DNA of 52,669 nucleotides from Thiobacillus sp. (GCA_024709425.1 JANJWS010000045.1:1-52669); one strand, 5' to 3'. Numbered from the stretch's first letter, positions 37,026 through 47,119 are shown. Notes: generated by a model not told the origin, from the sequence alone. Program-made: numbers and translations.

Positions 37026-37294
37026 GCCGTGTGAACATCATGCTCGCCCTGGTGCTGATCGCGTGTGCACTGGGGGTGATCCAGTCGCAGCATCGGGCAC
37101 GGGTGTATTTCGTGGAGCTTGAGCGCCTCAAAAAGGAGGCGCGTGGATTGGAAGAGCAGTGGGGGCAATTGCAACTGGAGCAGAGCACCTGGGCCAACCC
37201 GGCCCGGGTGGACGCGCTGGCCCGAACCCGCCTTGGTCTGGTGGCGCCGTCGCATGAGCGCATGCGGATCGAACCGCTGGTGAACGCGCGGTGA
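37022..37294 (+). CDS. ftsL: Cell division protein FtsL
   Basis: A 90-residue bitopic protein: a short N-terminus, a TM helix at about 5-20 ([16 protein letters not shown]) and a periplasmic coiled-coil ([20 protein letters not shown]). With FtsB and FtsQ it activates FtsWI. It shows the typical small size, and both ends overlap neighbours (ATGA with rsmH and GTGA with ftsI). Confidence 0.92.
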   Translation: MSRVNIMLALVLIACALGVIQSQHRARVYFVELERLKKEARGLEEQWGQLQLEQSTWANPARVDALARTRLGLVAPSHERMRIEPLVNAR

Positions 37295-39021
37295 ATTACC
37301 ATTCGAAGAGCCTGCTGAAGGTGCACCTTGCGCCTTGGCGCATGGTCACTGCCGGTAGTTTGCTGCTGGCCGGTCTGGTGGTCGTGGGGGGGCGCGCCTT
37401 CTATCTGCAGGGACTCAATACCGACTACCTGCAGGGCAAGGGGGACGCGGTGGCGAACCGCAGCCTGACCCTGCCCGCTCAGCGTGGTCAAGTGTCCGAC
37501 CGGCACGGCCAGTTGCTCGCAATCAGCACGCCGGTGGAGTCGCTGTGGGCGCGGCCCACCGAGCTGAAGCTGAACGAGGTGCAGCACGCGCAGCTCGCAC
37601 GGGTTCTTGAGGTGTCCTCCAAGGAGCTGACCCGCCTGCTCACGCGCAAGGTTCGTGGTGAGTTCAGCGTGCGTCGGCCGGTCACACCGGAGCAGGCTGC
37701 GAAGATCACCACCCTGGGCGTGCCCGGGCTGTATCTGCGGCGCGAGTTCCGGCGCTACTACCCGGCTGCGGAAGTCACAGCCCATGTCGTGGGCTTTACC
37801 AACATCGACGATCTCGGGCAGGAAGGCGTCGAACGGGCCTATCAGGACTGGCTCGCCGGTCGCGAGGGGCAGCGACAGATCCTGCGCGATCGCCGCGGCA
37901 ACACGATCCGTGATCTGGCGCCGATGAAGACGGCACAGATGGGCGGTAACCTGACGCTTGCCCTCGACCTCAAGCTGCAATACCTGGCGCACCGCGAGCT
38001 TTCTGCAGCGATTGCCCAGCACAAGGCCAAGGGCGGCAGCGTGGTGGTGCTCGACGCCAAGACCGGCGAAATCCTCGCACTGGCCAATCAGCCCGACTTC
38101 AATCCCAACAACCGCCGCGACTATCAACCGGGGCCAATGCGCAATCGCGCGGTGATCGACACCTTCGAGCCGGGTTCGACCATCAAGCCTTTCGTCGCTG
38201 CGGCGGTGCTCGAGCGTGGTCTCTATCATCCAGACAGCGTGATCGAGACGCCGGAAACCTGGCGCGTCGGCAAGAAACTGGTGCGCGATGTACACCCCCA
38301 CCCGCAGATGACGGTGACCGAGATCATCCAGAAATCGAGCAACGTCGGCTCGGTCAGACTCGCCATGTCACTGACGCCGGAGCAATACTGGGACGTGTTG
38401 CGGCGCGCGGGCTTCGGTGAGAAGCCGGGTTCGGGATTTCCCGGCGAGACGGCCGGTCGTCTGCGCGATGCCGCGAGCTGGAAGCCGGTCGAGCACGCTA
38501 CGATGGCCTACGGTTACGGCCTGTCGGTCAGCCTGTTGCAGCTTGCGCGTGCCTACATGGCGTTTGCCAACGACGGTGAGGTCGTGCCCTTGTCGTTTCT
38601 GCGCCGTGAACCGCAGGAGATCGCCGGTGTTCGCGTCTTCTCGCCCAACGTTGCGCGTGAAGTGCGCACCATGATGGAGGCGGTGACGCAGGAAGGCGGT
38701 ACCGGCCAGCGTACGCGGGTGCCGGGCTACCGTGTCGCCGGCAAGACGGGCACCGCGCACAAGCTCGTGGACGGACGCTACGCCCCGGACCGTTACCTGT
38801 CGTCGTTCGTGGGCATGGCTCCGGCATCCAACCCGCGCCTCATCATCGGCGTGGTGATCGATGAACCTTCCGGGGGCGTCTATTACGGTGGTAGCGTGGC
38901 CGGGCCGGTGTTTGCCCAGGTCATGGCGGCCAGCCTGCGCCAGCTCGGGCTTCCACCGGACGCGCCGGAGACGGCAACCCGGATGACGCAGCGTGCGCCC
39001 GATGCACGGGGGGGCGCATGA
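37291..39021 (+). CDS. ftsI: Septal peptidoglycan transpeptidase FtsI (PBP3)
   Basis: A 576-residue class B penicillin-binding protein: N-terminal TM (about 18-38), a dimerisation/pedestal region with RGQVSDRHGQLLA, and the transpeptidase domain with SxxK in EPGSTIKPF, SxN in KSSNVGS and KTG in AGKTGTAHK. It cross-links septal peptidoglycan with FtsW. The start codon is GTG (37291), overlapping the ftsL stop. The stop overlaps murE. Confidence 0.97.
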   Translation: MNYHSKSLLKVHLAPWRMVTAGSLLLAGLVVVGGRAFYLQGLNTDYLQGKGDAVANRSLTLPAQRGQVSDRHGQLLAISTPVESLWARPTELKLNEVQHAQLARVLEVSSKELTRLLTRKVRGEFSVRRPVTPEQAAKITTLGVPGLYLRREFRRYYPAAEVTAHVVGFTNIDDLGQEGVERAYQDWLAGREGQRQILRDRRGNTIRDLAPMKTAQMGGNLTLALDLKLQYLAHRELSAAIAQHKAKGGSVVVLDAKTGEILALANQPDFNPNNRRDYQPGPMRNRAVIDTFEPGSTIKPFVAAAVLERGLYHPDSVIETPETWRVGKKLVRDVHPHPQMTVTEIIQKSSNVGSVRLAMSLTPEQYWDVLRRAGFGEKPGSGFPGETAGRLRDAASWKPVEHATMAYGYGLSVSLLQLARAYMAFANDGEVVPLSFLRREPQEIAGVRVFSPNVAREVRTMMEAVTQEGGTGQRTRVPGYRVAGKTGTAHKLVDGRYAPDRYLSSFVGMAPASNPRLIIGVVIDEPSGGVYYGGSVAGPVFAQVMAASLRQLGLPPDAPETATRMTQRAPDARGGA

Positions 39022-40502
39022 CGGCCTCCGCCCAGTCGCGATCATCCGGCATGGCGTCAGACGTCGTGGAATCCGTGCCGCGTATCCTGGAGCGCCTTGG
39101 GCTGCGCCCGACGGCACTGACGAGTGACAGCCGCAAGGCCGGCCCGGGCAGCGTATTCGCCGCGTATCCCGGTGAAGCGCGAGACGGCCGTGATTTCATT
39201 CCACAAGCGGTGGTGCAGCGCGTTGATGGTGTGCTGTGGGAGGCCGACCATTACCAGTGGGATCCGGCGCTGCCCGTCCCCAATGCCGGTGTCACCCAGC
39301 TCAAGTCCCGCATCGGCGAAATCGCCGCCTATGTCTATGGCGAGCCGTCGCGTGCGCTCCACATGGTTGGCGTCACCGGCACCAACGGCAAGACCTCGGT
39401 GGCGCACTGGGTTGCGCAGGCGCTGACGCGCCTCGGGCGCAAGACCGCCATTGTCGGCACCGCTGGCAACGGCTTCCCCGGCGCCCTGACCCCCGCGCTC
39501 AACACCACGCCGGACGCGATCGAACTGCACGAGCGCTTGGCGCACTATCGCGGGCAGGGCGCGGCAGCGTGTGCGATGGAAGTGTCATCGCATGGTCTGG
39601 CGCAGGGGCGGGTCAACGGCACCCGCTTCAACGTCGCGGTGCTCACTAACCTGACGCGTGACCACCTCGATTATCACGGTGACATGGACCAATATGCGGC
39701 GGCCAAGGCAAAGCTCTTCGCCTGGCCCGGTCTCGAATGCGCGGTGCTGAACGTGGACGATGCCTTCGGTCGCCGCCTGGAAGCCGAGACGCGCGCAGCG
39801 CGCGTTGCCGGCTATGGATTTATCCGCGGCGCGGTCATCGGCGAGCGGTTGCGTCTGGCCCAGGGTAGCCTCTCCATGGACGTGCGCAGCGACTGGGGAA
39901 ACGCCGAGCTGCACGCGCCGCTGCTGGGCCGCTTCAATGCGGCCAACCTGCTGGCGGCACTCGCTGCCCTCCTGGTGTCGGGCGAGCAGCTCGACGCGGC
40001 ATGCAGCGCGCTTGCGCACGTCGAGCCGCCGCCCGGTCGCATGCAGACCTTGGGCGGTGGCGGCGTGCAGCCACTGGTGGTGGTTGATTACGCCCACACC
40101 CCCGACGCGTTGGAAAAGGTGCTCGCAGCCTTGCGTGAGGTCGCCGGCGGCGCGCGGCTCATCTGTGTCTTCGGCTGCGGCGGCAACCGTGACCGCGGGA
40201 AGCGGCCGCTGATGGGTGAGGCCGCCAGCCGTGGCGCCGATGTCGTATGGGTTACCAGCGACAACCCACGCCATGAAGATCCGGAGCACATTATCGACGA
40301 CATCCTGGCTGGCGTATCCGGCAAGCCCGGCGTCGAGCCGGATCGCGCACGTGCCATCTTCGAGGCGATCGGTGATGCACGCCAGGGCGATGTCGTGCTG
40401 ATCGCCGGCAAGGGACACGAGGACTACCAGGAGATCGGCAGCGAGCGCTTGCCGTTTTCCGACGAAGCCATGGCAAGAAAGGCGCTCGACGCATGGACAT
40501 GA
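39018..40502 (+). CDS. murE: UDP-MurNAc-tripeptide synthetase MurE
   Basis: A 494-residue Mur ligase adding meso-diaminopimelate to UDP-MurNAc-L-Ala-D-Glu. ATP loop VTGTNGKTSVAHW, the carbamylated-lysine region (DHLDYHGDMDQYAAAKAKLF), and the DNPRHEDP motif, whose Arg recognises meso-DAP rather than Lys. Coupled to ftsI (ATGA) and overlapping murF by ten bases. Confidence 0.97.
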   Translation: MTASAQSRSSGMASDVVESVPRILERLGLRPTALTSDSRKAGPGSVFAAYPGEARDGRDFIPQAVVQRVDGVLWEADHYQWDPALPVPNAGVTQLKSRIGEIAAYVYGEPSRALHMVGVTGTNGKTSVAHWVAQALTRLGRKTAIVGTAGNGFPGALTPALNTTPDAIELHERLAHYRGQGAAACAMEVSSHGLAQGRVNGTRFNVAVLTNLTRDHLDYHGDMDQYAAAKAKLFAWPGLECAVLNVDDAFGRRLEAETRAARVAGYGFIRGAVIGERLRLAQGSLSMDVRSDWGNAELHAPLLGRFNAANLLAALAALLVSGEQLDAACSALAHVEPPPGRMQTLGGGGVQPLVVVDYAHTPDALEKVLAALREVAGGARLICVFGCGGNRDRGKRPLMGEAASRGADVVWVTSDNPRHEDPEHIIDDILAGVSGKPGVEPDRARAIFEAIGDARQGDVVLIAGKGHEDYQEIGSERLPFSDEAMARKALDAWT

Positions 40503-41848
40503 ATCTCAAGCTGTCGGATGTTGCAGCCATGCTCGGCATCCCTTTTGCCGGGACTGACGCGCCCGTGCGGCGGGTCTCGACCGACAGCCGCGCGATCAGG
40601 CCCGGTGATCTCTTCGTCGCCTTGCGCGGGGAAAAATTCGATGGCGGCGCATTCGCCACGCAGGCCTTAAAACAGGGTGCCGCAGGGGTGGTGCTCGACC
40701 GCGGCCAGGCGTCCGAGATAGGCGACGCACTGCGCGTCGATGATACGCGGCTGGCGCTTGGCCGGCTGGCCGCCGCGTGGCGCCAGCGTTTCGATGTTCC
40801 GCTGGTGGCGATCACCGGCAGCAACGGCAAGACCACCGTCAAGGAGATGCTGGCTGCGATCCTGCGTGCCGAGGCCGGCGACGAGGCGGCGGTGCTCGCG
40901 ACCGAGGGCAATCTCAACAACGATATCGGCGTGCCGCTCATGCTGCTGCGGCTGCGTCCGCTTCACCGTTACGGCGTATTCGAGATGGGCATGAATCACG
41001 TCGGCGAGATCGACTACCTGACGCGGCTGGTGAAGCCGGAGGTGGCACTGGTCAACAATGCGATGCGCGCGCATGTCGGCCTGCTCGGTTCGGTGGAGGC
41101 TATCGCGCACGCCAAGGGCGAGATCTTCAACGGTCTTGGTACTGGCGGCATCGCGGTGTTCAATGCCGACGACCCGTACGCGGGCATCTGGCGCGCAGCC
41201 AATGCGCAGCGCAGCGTCGTCGATTTCGGCATGGCGCAGCCGGCGCGAGTGCGCGGCCATTTCGATGCCGCGAGCGCCGTGCTCACCATCGACCTGCCCG
41301 GCGCCCATCTGGACGTGGTGCTGCGGGTACCCGGCGTCCACAATGCCATGAATGCGCTTGCCGCGGCTGCGGCAGCCTTCGCCCTCGATGTCAGCCCGAA
41401 CAGCATCGTTGCCGGCCTCTCCGGCTTTGCCGGGGTGAAGGGGCGCCTGCAGTGGAAAGCCGCCCTGCACGGCAGCGTCTTCCTCGACGATACCTACAAC
41501 GCCAATCCTGATTCGGTAAGCGCTGCGCTCGACGTGCTTGCGCAGCAATCGGGACGCAAGCTCCTCGTGCTGGGCGACATGGGTGAACTTGGTGCCGACG
41601 CACCGGCGCTGCATGCCGAGATCGGGCGCGCGGCACGCGCCGCAGGCGTCGACCGCCTGTTTGCGCTGGGTGATCTCAGCCGCGAGAGCGTTGCCGCGTT
41701 CGGCTCCGGGGCAATGTTCTTCGAGCGCATCGAGGAACTGCTCGCCGAGCTTGAGAACGACCTGGCTCCCGACGTCACCGCGCTGGTGAAGGGTTCGCGC
41801 TTCATGCAGATGGAGCGTGTGGTCAAGAGCTTCACGGAGGGACACTGA
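40493..41848 (+). CDS. murF: UDP-MurNAc-tripeptide-D-Ala-D-Ala ligase MurF
   Basis: A 451-residue Mur ligase that attaches D-Ala-D-Ala. ATP loop [42 protein letters not shown] and [10 protein letters not shown] are diagnostic. The start is the ATG at 40493 inside the murE end; a second ATG two codons later (MNLKLSD) is also possible. Confidence 0.97.
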   Translation: MDMNLKLSDVAAMLGIPFAGTDAPVRRVSTDSRAIRPGDLFVALRGEKFDGGAFATQALKQGAAGVVLDRGQASEIGDALRVDDTRLALGRLAAAWRQRFDVPLVAITGSNGKTTVKEMLAAILRAEAGDEAAVLATEGNLNNDIGVPLMLLRLRPLHRYGVFEMGMNHVGEIDYLTRLVKPEVALVNNAMRAHVGLLGSVEAIAHAKGEIFNGLGTGGIAVFNADDPYAGIWRAANAQRSVVDFGMAQPARVRGHFDAASAVLTIDLPGAHLDVVLRVPGVHNAMNALAAAAAAFALDVSPNSIVAGLSGFAGVKGRLQWKAALHGSVFLDDTYNANPDSVSAALDVLAQQSGRKLLVLGDMGELGADAPALHAEIGRAARAAGVDRLFALGDLSRESVAAFGSGAMFFERIEELLAELENDLAPDVTALVKGSRFMQMERVVKSFTEGH

Positions 41849-41849
41849 C

Positions 41850-42935
41850 ATGCTGCTGTGGCTCTTCCAGCACCTCGGCCAGGACATCCGGGCCTTCAAC
41901 GTCTTCAACTACCTCACCCTGCGTGCGGTAATGGCCACGCTCACCGCGCTGTCCATCTCCTTCATCGTCGGCCCCGCGGTGATCCGCAAGCTCACCGCGC
42001 TGAAGATCGGCCAATCGGTGCGCAGCGACGGTCCGCAGACTCATCTCATCAAGGCCGGTACGCCGACCATGGGGGGCGCGCTGATCCTGGTGTCGGTGGT
42101 CATCACCACGCTGCTGTGGGCGGACCTGTCGAATGACTATGTGTGGGTGGCGCTGCTCACTCTGGTTGGCTTCGGGGTCATCGGTTGGGTGGACGACTGG
42201 CGCAAGGTGGTGGAGAAGAACTCGCGCGGCCTGCCGTCGCGCTGGAAATATTTCTGGCAGTCGGTGATCGGGCTCGCGGTCGCGGCCTACCTGTGGCACA
42301 GCGCCACCCTGCCGCAGCATACCGAGCTGATCATTCCCTTCCTCAAGCATGCCACGCTCGCGCTGTCCGGATTCGCCTTCATCGTGCTCACCTATTTCGT
42401 CATCGTCGGTGCGTCGAACGCAGTCAATCTGACCGACGGCCTGGATGGTCTCGCGATCCTGCCCACGGTGATGGTGGCCTCTGCACTCGCGATCTTCGCC
42501 TATGTTGCGGGCAACGCAGTCTTTTCCAGGTATCTCGGCGTTCCCTTCGTACCCGGTGCCGGTGAACTCGCGATCTTCTGCGCTGCCATGGCGGGCGCGG
42601 GGCTCGCCTTCCTGTGGTTCAACGCCTACCCGGCCGAAGTGTTCATGGGCGACGTCGGCGCACTGGCGTTGGGTGCCGCGCTCGGCGTGGTGGCGGTCAT
42701 CGTCCGCCAGGAAATCGTTCTGTTCGTCATGTGTGGCGTGTTCGTGGTCGAGACGCTGTCGGTGATGGTGCAGGTCGCCTCCTTCAAGCTCACCGGCAAG
42801 CGCGTGTTCCGCATGGCGCCGATTCACCATCACTACGAATTGAAGGGCTGGAAAGAGAACCAGGTGGTGGTGCGTTTCTGGATCATCAGCATGATGCTGG
42901 TGCTGATTGGCCTGTCGAGTCTGAAACTGAGATGA
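41850..42935 (+). CDS. mraY: Phospho-MurNAc-pentapeptide translocase MraY
   Basis: A 361-residue polytopic enzyme forming lipid I from UDP-MurNAc-pentapeptide and undecaprenyl phosphate. Conserved: [11 protein letters not shown], a DDWRK segment ([12 protein letters not shown]), [24 protein letters not shown] and the histidine-rich [14 protein letters not shown]. Ten TM helices are plausible. The ATG at 41850 has GGAGG upstream. The last 66 bases are duplicated 158 bases downstream. Confidence 0.97.
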   Translation: MLLWLFQHLGQDIRAFNVFNYLTLRAVMATLTALSISFIVGPAVIRKLTALKIGQSVRSDGPQTHLIKAGTPTMGGALILVSVVITTLLWADLSNDYVWVALLTLVGFGVIGWVDDWRKVVEKNSRGLPSRWKYFWQSVIGLAVAAYLWHSATLPQHTELIIPFLKHATLALSGFAFIVLTYFVIVGASNAVNLTDGLDGLAILPTVMVASALAIFAYVAGNAVFSRYLGVPFVPGAGELAIFCAAMAGAGLAFLWFNAYPAEVFMGDVGALALGAALGVVAVIVRQEIVLFVMCGVFVVETLSVMVQVASFKLTGKRVFRMAPIHHHYELKGWKENQVVVRFWIISMMLVLIGLSSLKLR

Positions 42936-43093
42936 GCGCAACCAAGATGAAACGCACCACGGGAAGGTTCGGGGGAGACTCATGTGCCGGCGGAGCCGGC
43001 ACGTTATGGCGACACCAGAACCTGCCCGTGCGTTTCTGGATCATCAGCATGATGCTGGCGCTGATTGGCCTGTCGAGTCTGAAGCCGAGATGA
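42870..43093 (+). repeat. Duplicated 3' end of mraY (66 bp, 158-bp period)
   Basis: 42870-42935 and 43028-43093 match at 63 of 66 positions, including the stop codon and the ATGA junction. About 92 bases of unrelated sequence lie between them. The structure is a tandem duplication of the mraY/murD junction with added DNA. Confidence 0.93.
42932..43093 (+). CDS. Bridging micro-ORF between mraY and murD
   Basis: A 53-codon frame. Its ATG overlaps the mraY stop (ATGA), and its TGA overlaps the murD ATG (ATGA). The first half ([20 protein letters not shown]) is encoded by inserted DNA with a GTGCCGGC-GGA-GCCGGCAC hairpin (42984-43002). The second half ([20 protein letters not shown]) repeats the last transmembrane helix of MraY. 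It probably serves to carry ribosomes across the insertion; a functional peptide is possible but unproven. Confidence 0.6.
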   Translation: MSATKMKRTTGRFGGDSCAGGAGTLWRHQNLPVRFWIISMMLALIGLSSLKPR

Positions 43094-44496
43094 ACTACGA
43101 CAGCCTGCAACTCTCCGGCAAGAAGGTTCTGGTGCTCGGTCTGGGCGACACCGGCCTGTCGTCCGCCCGCTGGCTGGCAGCACGCGGCGCCGACGTGAGT
43201 GTGGCCGATAGCCGTGAAGCGCCGCCGCATGCGGCACGCCTGGCGGAATGGCTGCCACAGGTGCCGCTCTACACGGGCCCTTTCGACGTTGCGCGTCTGA
43301 TGGCGGCGGAGTTGCTGGTGGTGAGCCCGGGGGTGCCGCTTGCCGACCCGGCGGTGGCGCGCGCGATCGCCACCGGCGTGGAGGCAGTCGGCGATGTCGA
43401 ACTGTTCGCCCGTGCCGTTCACGCGCTCAATACCCGGCGTGAGCATCCCATGAGGGTGATTGCCATCACCGGCAGCAATGGCAAGAGCACGGTCACCGCG
43501 ATGTGTGGCGACATGTGCCGCATGGCGGAGCTGACCACCTGCGTGGCCGGCAACATCGGGCTACCGGTGCTCGACGCGCTTTACGAAATCGAGCAGGGCT
43601 ACGCACCGGCGCCGCAGGTGTGGGTCCTGGAACTGTCGTCCTTCCAGCTGGAAACAACCACGAGCCTCGACGCCGACGCCGCGGCGGTGCTCAACCTGTC
43701 GGAAGACCACATGGACCGCTATCCGGACATGGATGCCTACGCCGCGGCGAAGGCGCGCATCTTCAGCGGGCACGGGGTGCAGGTGGTCAACCGCGATGAT
43801 GCCCGCACGCTGGCGATGGTGCGTCCCGGACGACGGGTAGTCAGCTTCGGCCTCGACCGCTGCCCGAAGGACGAGAATTTCGGCCTGTGCGAAGACGAAC
43901 TGTGCATTGGCGGCGATATGCTCATGCCGATTGCCGCACTGCCCGTGGCGGGGTTGCACAACGCCGCCAATGCGCTTGCCGCGCTGGCCCTGACGCGCGC
44001 ACTCGACCTGCCGATGGAAGCGCTGCTGCGCGGCCTGCTGCACTTCAAGGGCCTGCCGCATCGTGTGGAAAAGGTTGCCGAGATCGGCGGCGTGACCTGG
44101 TACGACGACTCCAAGGGCACCAACGTCGGTGCCACCGAGGCGGCACTCTATGGCATGGGTGCGCGCAAGGCCGTCATCATCCTTGGTGGGGACGGCAAGG
44201 GGCAGGACTTTACGCCGCTGAAGGCGGCAGTCGAGGCCAATGCCCGTGCTGTGGTACTCATTGGCCGCGACGCGCCATTGATCGCGGCCGCCATCGATGG
44301 CAGCGGCATCGATGTGCACCGTGCCGCAAACATGGACGATGCGGTGACATTGGCCCGGCAACTGGCCCGACCGGGGGATGCGGTGCTGCTGTCCCCAGCC
44401 TGCGCGAGTTTCGACATGTTCCGCAACTACACCCACCGCGCCGAGGTGTTCGTCGCCGCGGTCCGGCAGCTGGCCGACGTCTCGGAGGCAGACTGA
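43090..44496 (+). CDS. murD: UDP-MurNAc-L-Ala-D-Glu ligase MurD
   Basis: A 468-residue Mur ligase adding D-glutamate. N-terminal Rossmann motif [19 protein letters not shown] loop [41 protein letters not shown] and [11 protein letters not shown]. The ATG at 43090 lies in the second copy of the duplicated mraY junction, overlapping the stop of the bridging micro-ORF. Confidence 0.97.
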   Translation: MNYDSLQLSGKKVLVLGLGDTGLSSARWLAARGADVSVADSREAPPHAARLAEWLPQVPLYTGPFDVARLMAAELLVVSPGVPLADPAVARAIATGVEAVGDVELFARAVHALNTRREHPMRVIAITGSNGKSTVTAMCGDMCRMAELTTCVAGNIGLPVLDALYEIEQGYAPAPQVWVLELSSFQLETTTSLDADAAAVLNLSEDHMDRYPDMDAYAAAKARIFSGHGVQVVNRDDARTLAMVRPGRRVVSFGLDRCPKDENFGLCEDELCIGGDMLMPIAALPVAGLHNAANALAALALTRALDLPMEALLRGLLHFKGLPHRVEKVAEIGGVTWYDDSKGTNVGATEAALYGMGARKAVIILGGDGKGQDFTPLKAAVEANARAVVLIGRDAPLIAAAIDGSGIDVHRAANMDDAVTLARQLARPGDAVLLSPACASFDMFRNYTHRAEVFVAAVRQLADVSEAD

Positions 44497-44497
44497 C

Positions 44498-45655
44498 ATG
44501 CTGTACACCGCGCGTGCCCCACGCCCCACCACCGAGCTCGACTTCAGCCTGCTCTGGCTGGCACTTGGCCTCCTCGCAATCGGCCTTGTGATGGTGTACT
44601 CGGCCTCGCTCGCAATCGCCGAAGCGTCGCGTTACACGGCCTATGACGGTGAGTTCTACCTCATTCGCCAGGCGCTTTTCATCATGCTGGGTGTCGGAGT
44701 CGGTATGGCCGCGTTCCAGGTGCCGATGCGGGTATGGCAGCAGGCGGCGCCCTATCTCTTCCTTGGCGGCCTGCTGCTGCTGGTGGTGGTGCTGATCCCC
44801 GGCATCGGTCGAGAAGTGAATGGCAGTCGCCGCTGGATTCCGCTCGGTTTCGCCAACCTGCAGCCGTCCGAACTGATGAAGTTCCTCGCCGTACTGTATG
44901 CGGCCGATTACACGACCCGCAAGGCCGCCTTCATGCACGACCTCAAGAAAGGCTTTCTGCCGATGGCGGCCGTGATGATGGCAACCGGGGCGTTGCTGCT
45001 GAAGGAACCCGATTTCGGCGCCTTTGTCGTCATCGTGTCGATCGCCATGGGCATCCTTTTTCTTGGCGGGCTCAATTGGAAAGTGTTCGCGGGTCTGGTG
45101 GTCGTACTGCTGGCCGGCTTCGCCGCACTCATCTTCACGTCCGAGTACCGTATGCAGCGCATGCTCGGCTTCCTCGATCCGTTTGCCGATCCCTATGGCA
45201 AGGGCTACCAGCTCTCGCATGCACTGATCGCATTTGGTCGCGGCGAATGGTTCGGACTGGGACTGGGCGGCAGCGTGGAGAAGCTCTTCTACCTGCCGGA
45301 GGCGCATACCGATTTTCTGCTCGCCGTGATTGCCGAGGAGTTCGGCTTCGTGGGGGTCGCCGTGGTGATTGGTCTGTTCGCGTGGCTCGTTGTCAAGGCA
45401 TTCCTCATCGGCCATCGCGCCGCGCGCCTCGAACGCCATTTCTGTGCGCTGGTTGCTCAGGGCATCGGCATCTGGCTCGGTGTGCAGGCACTGATCAACA
45501 TGGGCGTGAATGTCGGGCTGTTGCCGACCAAGGGTCTCACCCTGCCGTTCCTGTCGTTCGGCGGTTCCGGCATCGTCGCCAACTGTCTGGCGATCGCCGT
45601 GCTGCTTCGCATCGACTGGGAGCAGCGGCAGATGATGCGGGGAAAAACCTTCTGA
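44498..45655 (+). CDS. ftsW: Septal peptidoglycan polymerase FtsW
   Basis: A 385-residue SEDS-family glycosyltransferase with about ten TM helices that polymerises lipid II with FtsI. Conserved: [48 protein letters not shown] and the catalytic-region [19 protein letters not shown]. It ends [16 protein letters not shown]. It starts one base after the murD stop. Its last 24 bases are copied 119 bases downstream. Confidence 0.97.
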   Translation: MLYTARAPRPTTELDFSLLWLALGLLAIGLVMVYSASLAIAEASRYTAYDGEFYLIRQALFIMLGVGVGMAAFQVPMRVWQQAAPYLFLGGLLLLVVVLIPGIGREVNGSRRWIPLGFANLQPSELMKFLAVLYAADYTTRKAAFMHDLKKGFLPMAAVMMATGALLLKEPDFGAFVVIVSIAMGILFLGGLNWKVFAGLVVVLLAGFAALIFTSEYRMQRMLGFLDPFADPYGKGYQLSHALIAFGRGEWFGLGLGGSVEKLFYLPEAHTDFLLAVIAEEFGFVGVAVVIGLFAWLVVKAFLIGHRAARLERHFCALVAQGIGIWLGVQALINMGVNVGLLPTKGLTLPFLSFGGSGIVANCLAIAVLLRIDWEQRQMMRGKTF

Positions 45656-45774
45656 TGAGCAAGTTCGTCCGCATCATCTCCCTCTCCCCAACCCTCTCCC
45701 GCAAGCGGGCGAGGGGGCAAGCGTGCGCTTTGCGCGCCCAGGGCGATCTGACGATGCGGGGGAAAACCTTCTGA
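45655..45774 (+). CDS. Bridging micro-ORF between ftsW and murG
   Basis: A 39-codon frame ([20 protein letters not shown], then [19 protein letters not shown]). Its ATG overlaps the ftsW stop (TGATG), and its stop overlaps the next ATG (45774, TGATG), which is the first candidate start of murG. The middle is encoded by the palindromic repeat, and the end repeats the FtsW C-terminus. Probably maintained for translational coupling. Confidence 0.55.
   Translation: MSKFVRIISLSPTLSRKRARGQACALRAQGDLTMRGKTF
45678..45717. repeat. CCCTCTCCC-family palindrome between ftsW and murG, copy 1
   Basis: CCCTCTCCCC-AA-CCCTCTCCCGCAAGCGGGCGAGGGGG: the second half forms a hairpin around GCAAGC. It closely matches the repeat at 12891-12926 and is related to the ends of the bioA element. 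Confidence 0.85.
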
Positions 45775-46988
45775 TGCTTGAGGTTCTCGCCGTGCGGCCA
45801 CCTTCCCCTCTCCCCAACCCTCTCCCCCAAGGGGAGAGCGGGCGAACGCTGAGCCCCAGCCGACTTAACCGCACCCTGATGGTGATGGCCGGCGGCACCG
45901 GCGGCCACGTCTACCCGGCGCTGGCGGTGGCGGACGTCTTGCGTGCGCGCGGCTGGGAGGTGTTCTGGCTCGGTACCCGCGCCGGGCTGGAAGCGCGCGT
46001 GGTGCCGGCTGCCGGCATCGACATGGTGTGGGTGGCGATGGGCGGCGTGCGTGGCAAGGGGCTAATGAAGAAGCTGCTGCTGCCGGCGATGCTGTTGGTG
46101 GCGTTCTGGCAGGGCCTCATCACCATCCTGAAGCGCCGCCCCGACGTCGTGCTCGGCATGGGCGGCTACACCGCCTTTCCCGGCGGCATGATGGCGAGCC
46201 TGTTGCGGCGTCCGCTTGTGATTCACGAACAGAATTCGATCGGCGGGCTGACCAACCGCATCCTCGCCTGTCTTGCGGATCGCGTGCTGGTCGCCTTCCC
46301 CAAGGCGTTTACCCACGCGCACGACAAACCGATCCCGTGCGGCCGCGTGCAGGCGGAATGGGTCGGCAATCCGGTGCGCGCTGAAATCGCCACGGCGACG
46401 CGTGAACAGCGCGTCGGCCCGCTGCGCCTGCTGGTGATCGGCGGCAGCCTCGGCGCCTCCGCGCTCAATGAGTTGGTGCCCAAGGCGCTTGCGCTCTTGC
46501 CCACGGACAAGCGCCCGCAGGTGGTGCACCAGTCCGGCCGCCAGCATCTGGAAATCCTCCGTGCGAATTATGCCGCGGCGGGCGTCGAGGCCGACGTGCG
46601 CGATTACATCGACGACATGGCCGCCGAATACCGGGCCTGCGACGTCGCGATCTGCCGCGCTGGTGCGATGACCGTTGCTGAGCTCGCCTGTGCCGCTGTG
46701 CCGGCGGTACTGGTGCCCTTCCCCTTCGCCGTGGACGACCACCAGACCGGCAACGCAGAATTCCTCGCCGAATCGGGTGCCGCCTGGCTGATGCAGCAGC
46801 GCGACCTCACGCCCGAGAAGCTCGCTGCGCTCATCGGCGGGCTCGACCGCGAAACGCTGGCGACCATGTCGGACAGGGCGCGCGCACTGGCAAAGCCCGA
46901 TGCGGCGGCGCGCGTCGCGGATGTGTGTGAAGAATTGGCTGATCAGGGGTCAGGGGTCAGGGGTCAGGGGTCAGGGAGAACCGCATGA
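45774..46988 (+). CDS. murG: Lipid II synthase MurG, with repeat-altered ends
   Basis: A GT28 glycosyltransferase adding GlcNAc to lipid [65 protein letters not shown] and [11 protein letters not shown]. From the coupled ATG at 45774 it has 404 residues with a leader ([20 protein letters not shown]) encoded by the palindromic repeat. From the ATG at 45879 it has 369 (MVMAGGTGG), nearer the usual length of about 360. The C-terminus ([15 protein letters not shown]) comes from TCAGGGG heptamers. The start cannot be decided from sequence. Confidence 0.93.
   Translation: MLEVLAVRPPSPLPNPLPQGESGRTLSPSRLNRTLMVMAGGTGGHVYPALAVADVLRARGWEVFWLGTRAGLEARVVPAAGIDMVWVAMGGVRGKGLMKKLLLPAMLLVAFWQGLITILKRRPDVVLGMGGYTAFPGGMMASLLRRPLVIHEQNSIGGLTNRILACLADRVLVAFPKAFTHAHDKPIPCGRVQAEWVGNPVRAEIATATREQRVGPLRLLVIGGSLGASALNELVPKALALLPTDKRPQVVHQSGRQHLEILRANYAAAGVEADVRDYIDDMAAEYRACDVAICRAGAMTVAELACAAVPAVLVPFPFAVDDHQTGNAEFLAESGAAWLMQQRDLTPEKLAALIGGLDRETLATMSDRARALAKPDAAARVADVCEELADQGSGVRGQGSGRTA
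45801..45842. repeat. CCCTCTCCC-family palindrome before murG, copy 2
   Basis: CCCCTCTCCCC-AAC, then CTCTCCCC-CAA-GGGGAGAG, an 8-bp perfect hairpin (45820-45838). It lies inside the possible N-terminal extension of MurG and encodes [14 protein letters not shown] there. Confidence 0.85.
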
Positions 46989-47076
46989 CGATGATGATTC
47001 TTTGTGTATCGGGTGTTTTCCGATGCCCGGGTTTGGCGCCAGATCTTTGCCTTCCGGCCACCGCCCCTGACCCCTG
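46943..47076. repeat. TCAGGGG heptamer array and its inverted copy between murG and murC
   Basis: TCAGGGG is repeated four times (46943-46970) plus a degenerate fifth. CCCCTGACCCCTG at 47064-47076 is the exact inverse of CAGGGGTCAGGGG in the array. The two arms enclose about 90 bases, giving the shape of a small palindrome-ended insertion. Confidence 0.8.
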
Positions 47077-47119
47077 GTTCCTGAATCCTGATCCCTCGCG
47101 CCGGAGACGCGAACCATGA
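46985..47119 (+). CDS. Bridging micro-ORF between murG and murC
   Basis: A 44-codon frame ([20 protein letters not shown], then [20 protein letters not shown] and RREP). Its ATG overlaps the murG stop (ATGA), and its TGA overlaps the murC ATG (ATGA). It lies wholly within the inserted repeat region. No homology is recognised; coupling is the likeliest role. Confidence 0.5.
   Translation: MTMMILCVSGVFRCPGLAPDLCLPATAPDPWFLNPDPSRRRREP

Larger units (their letters stand above)
45634..45776 (+). repeat. Duplicated ftsW/murG junction (24 bp, 119-bp period)
   Basis: 45634-45657 and 45753-45776 differ at one position and both encode MRGKTF, stop, with the TGATG overlap. The intervening DNA carries a CCCTCTCCC-family palindrome. 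Confidence 0.9.

Noticed and set aside
46943..46976. TCAGGGG heptamers as a slippage (phase-variation) switch of murG
   Set aside because: The heptamers do lie inside murG, but only at its very end, so a changed copy number would alter only the tail; murG is essential, so on/off switching is unlikely.
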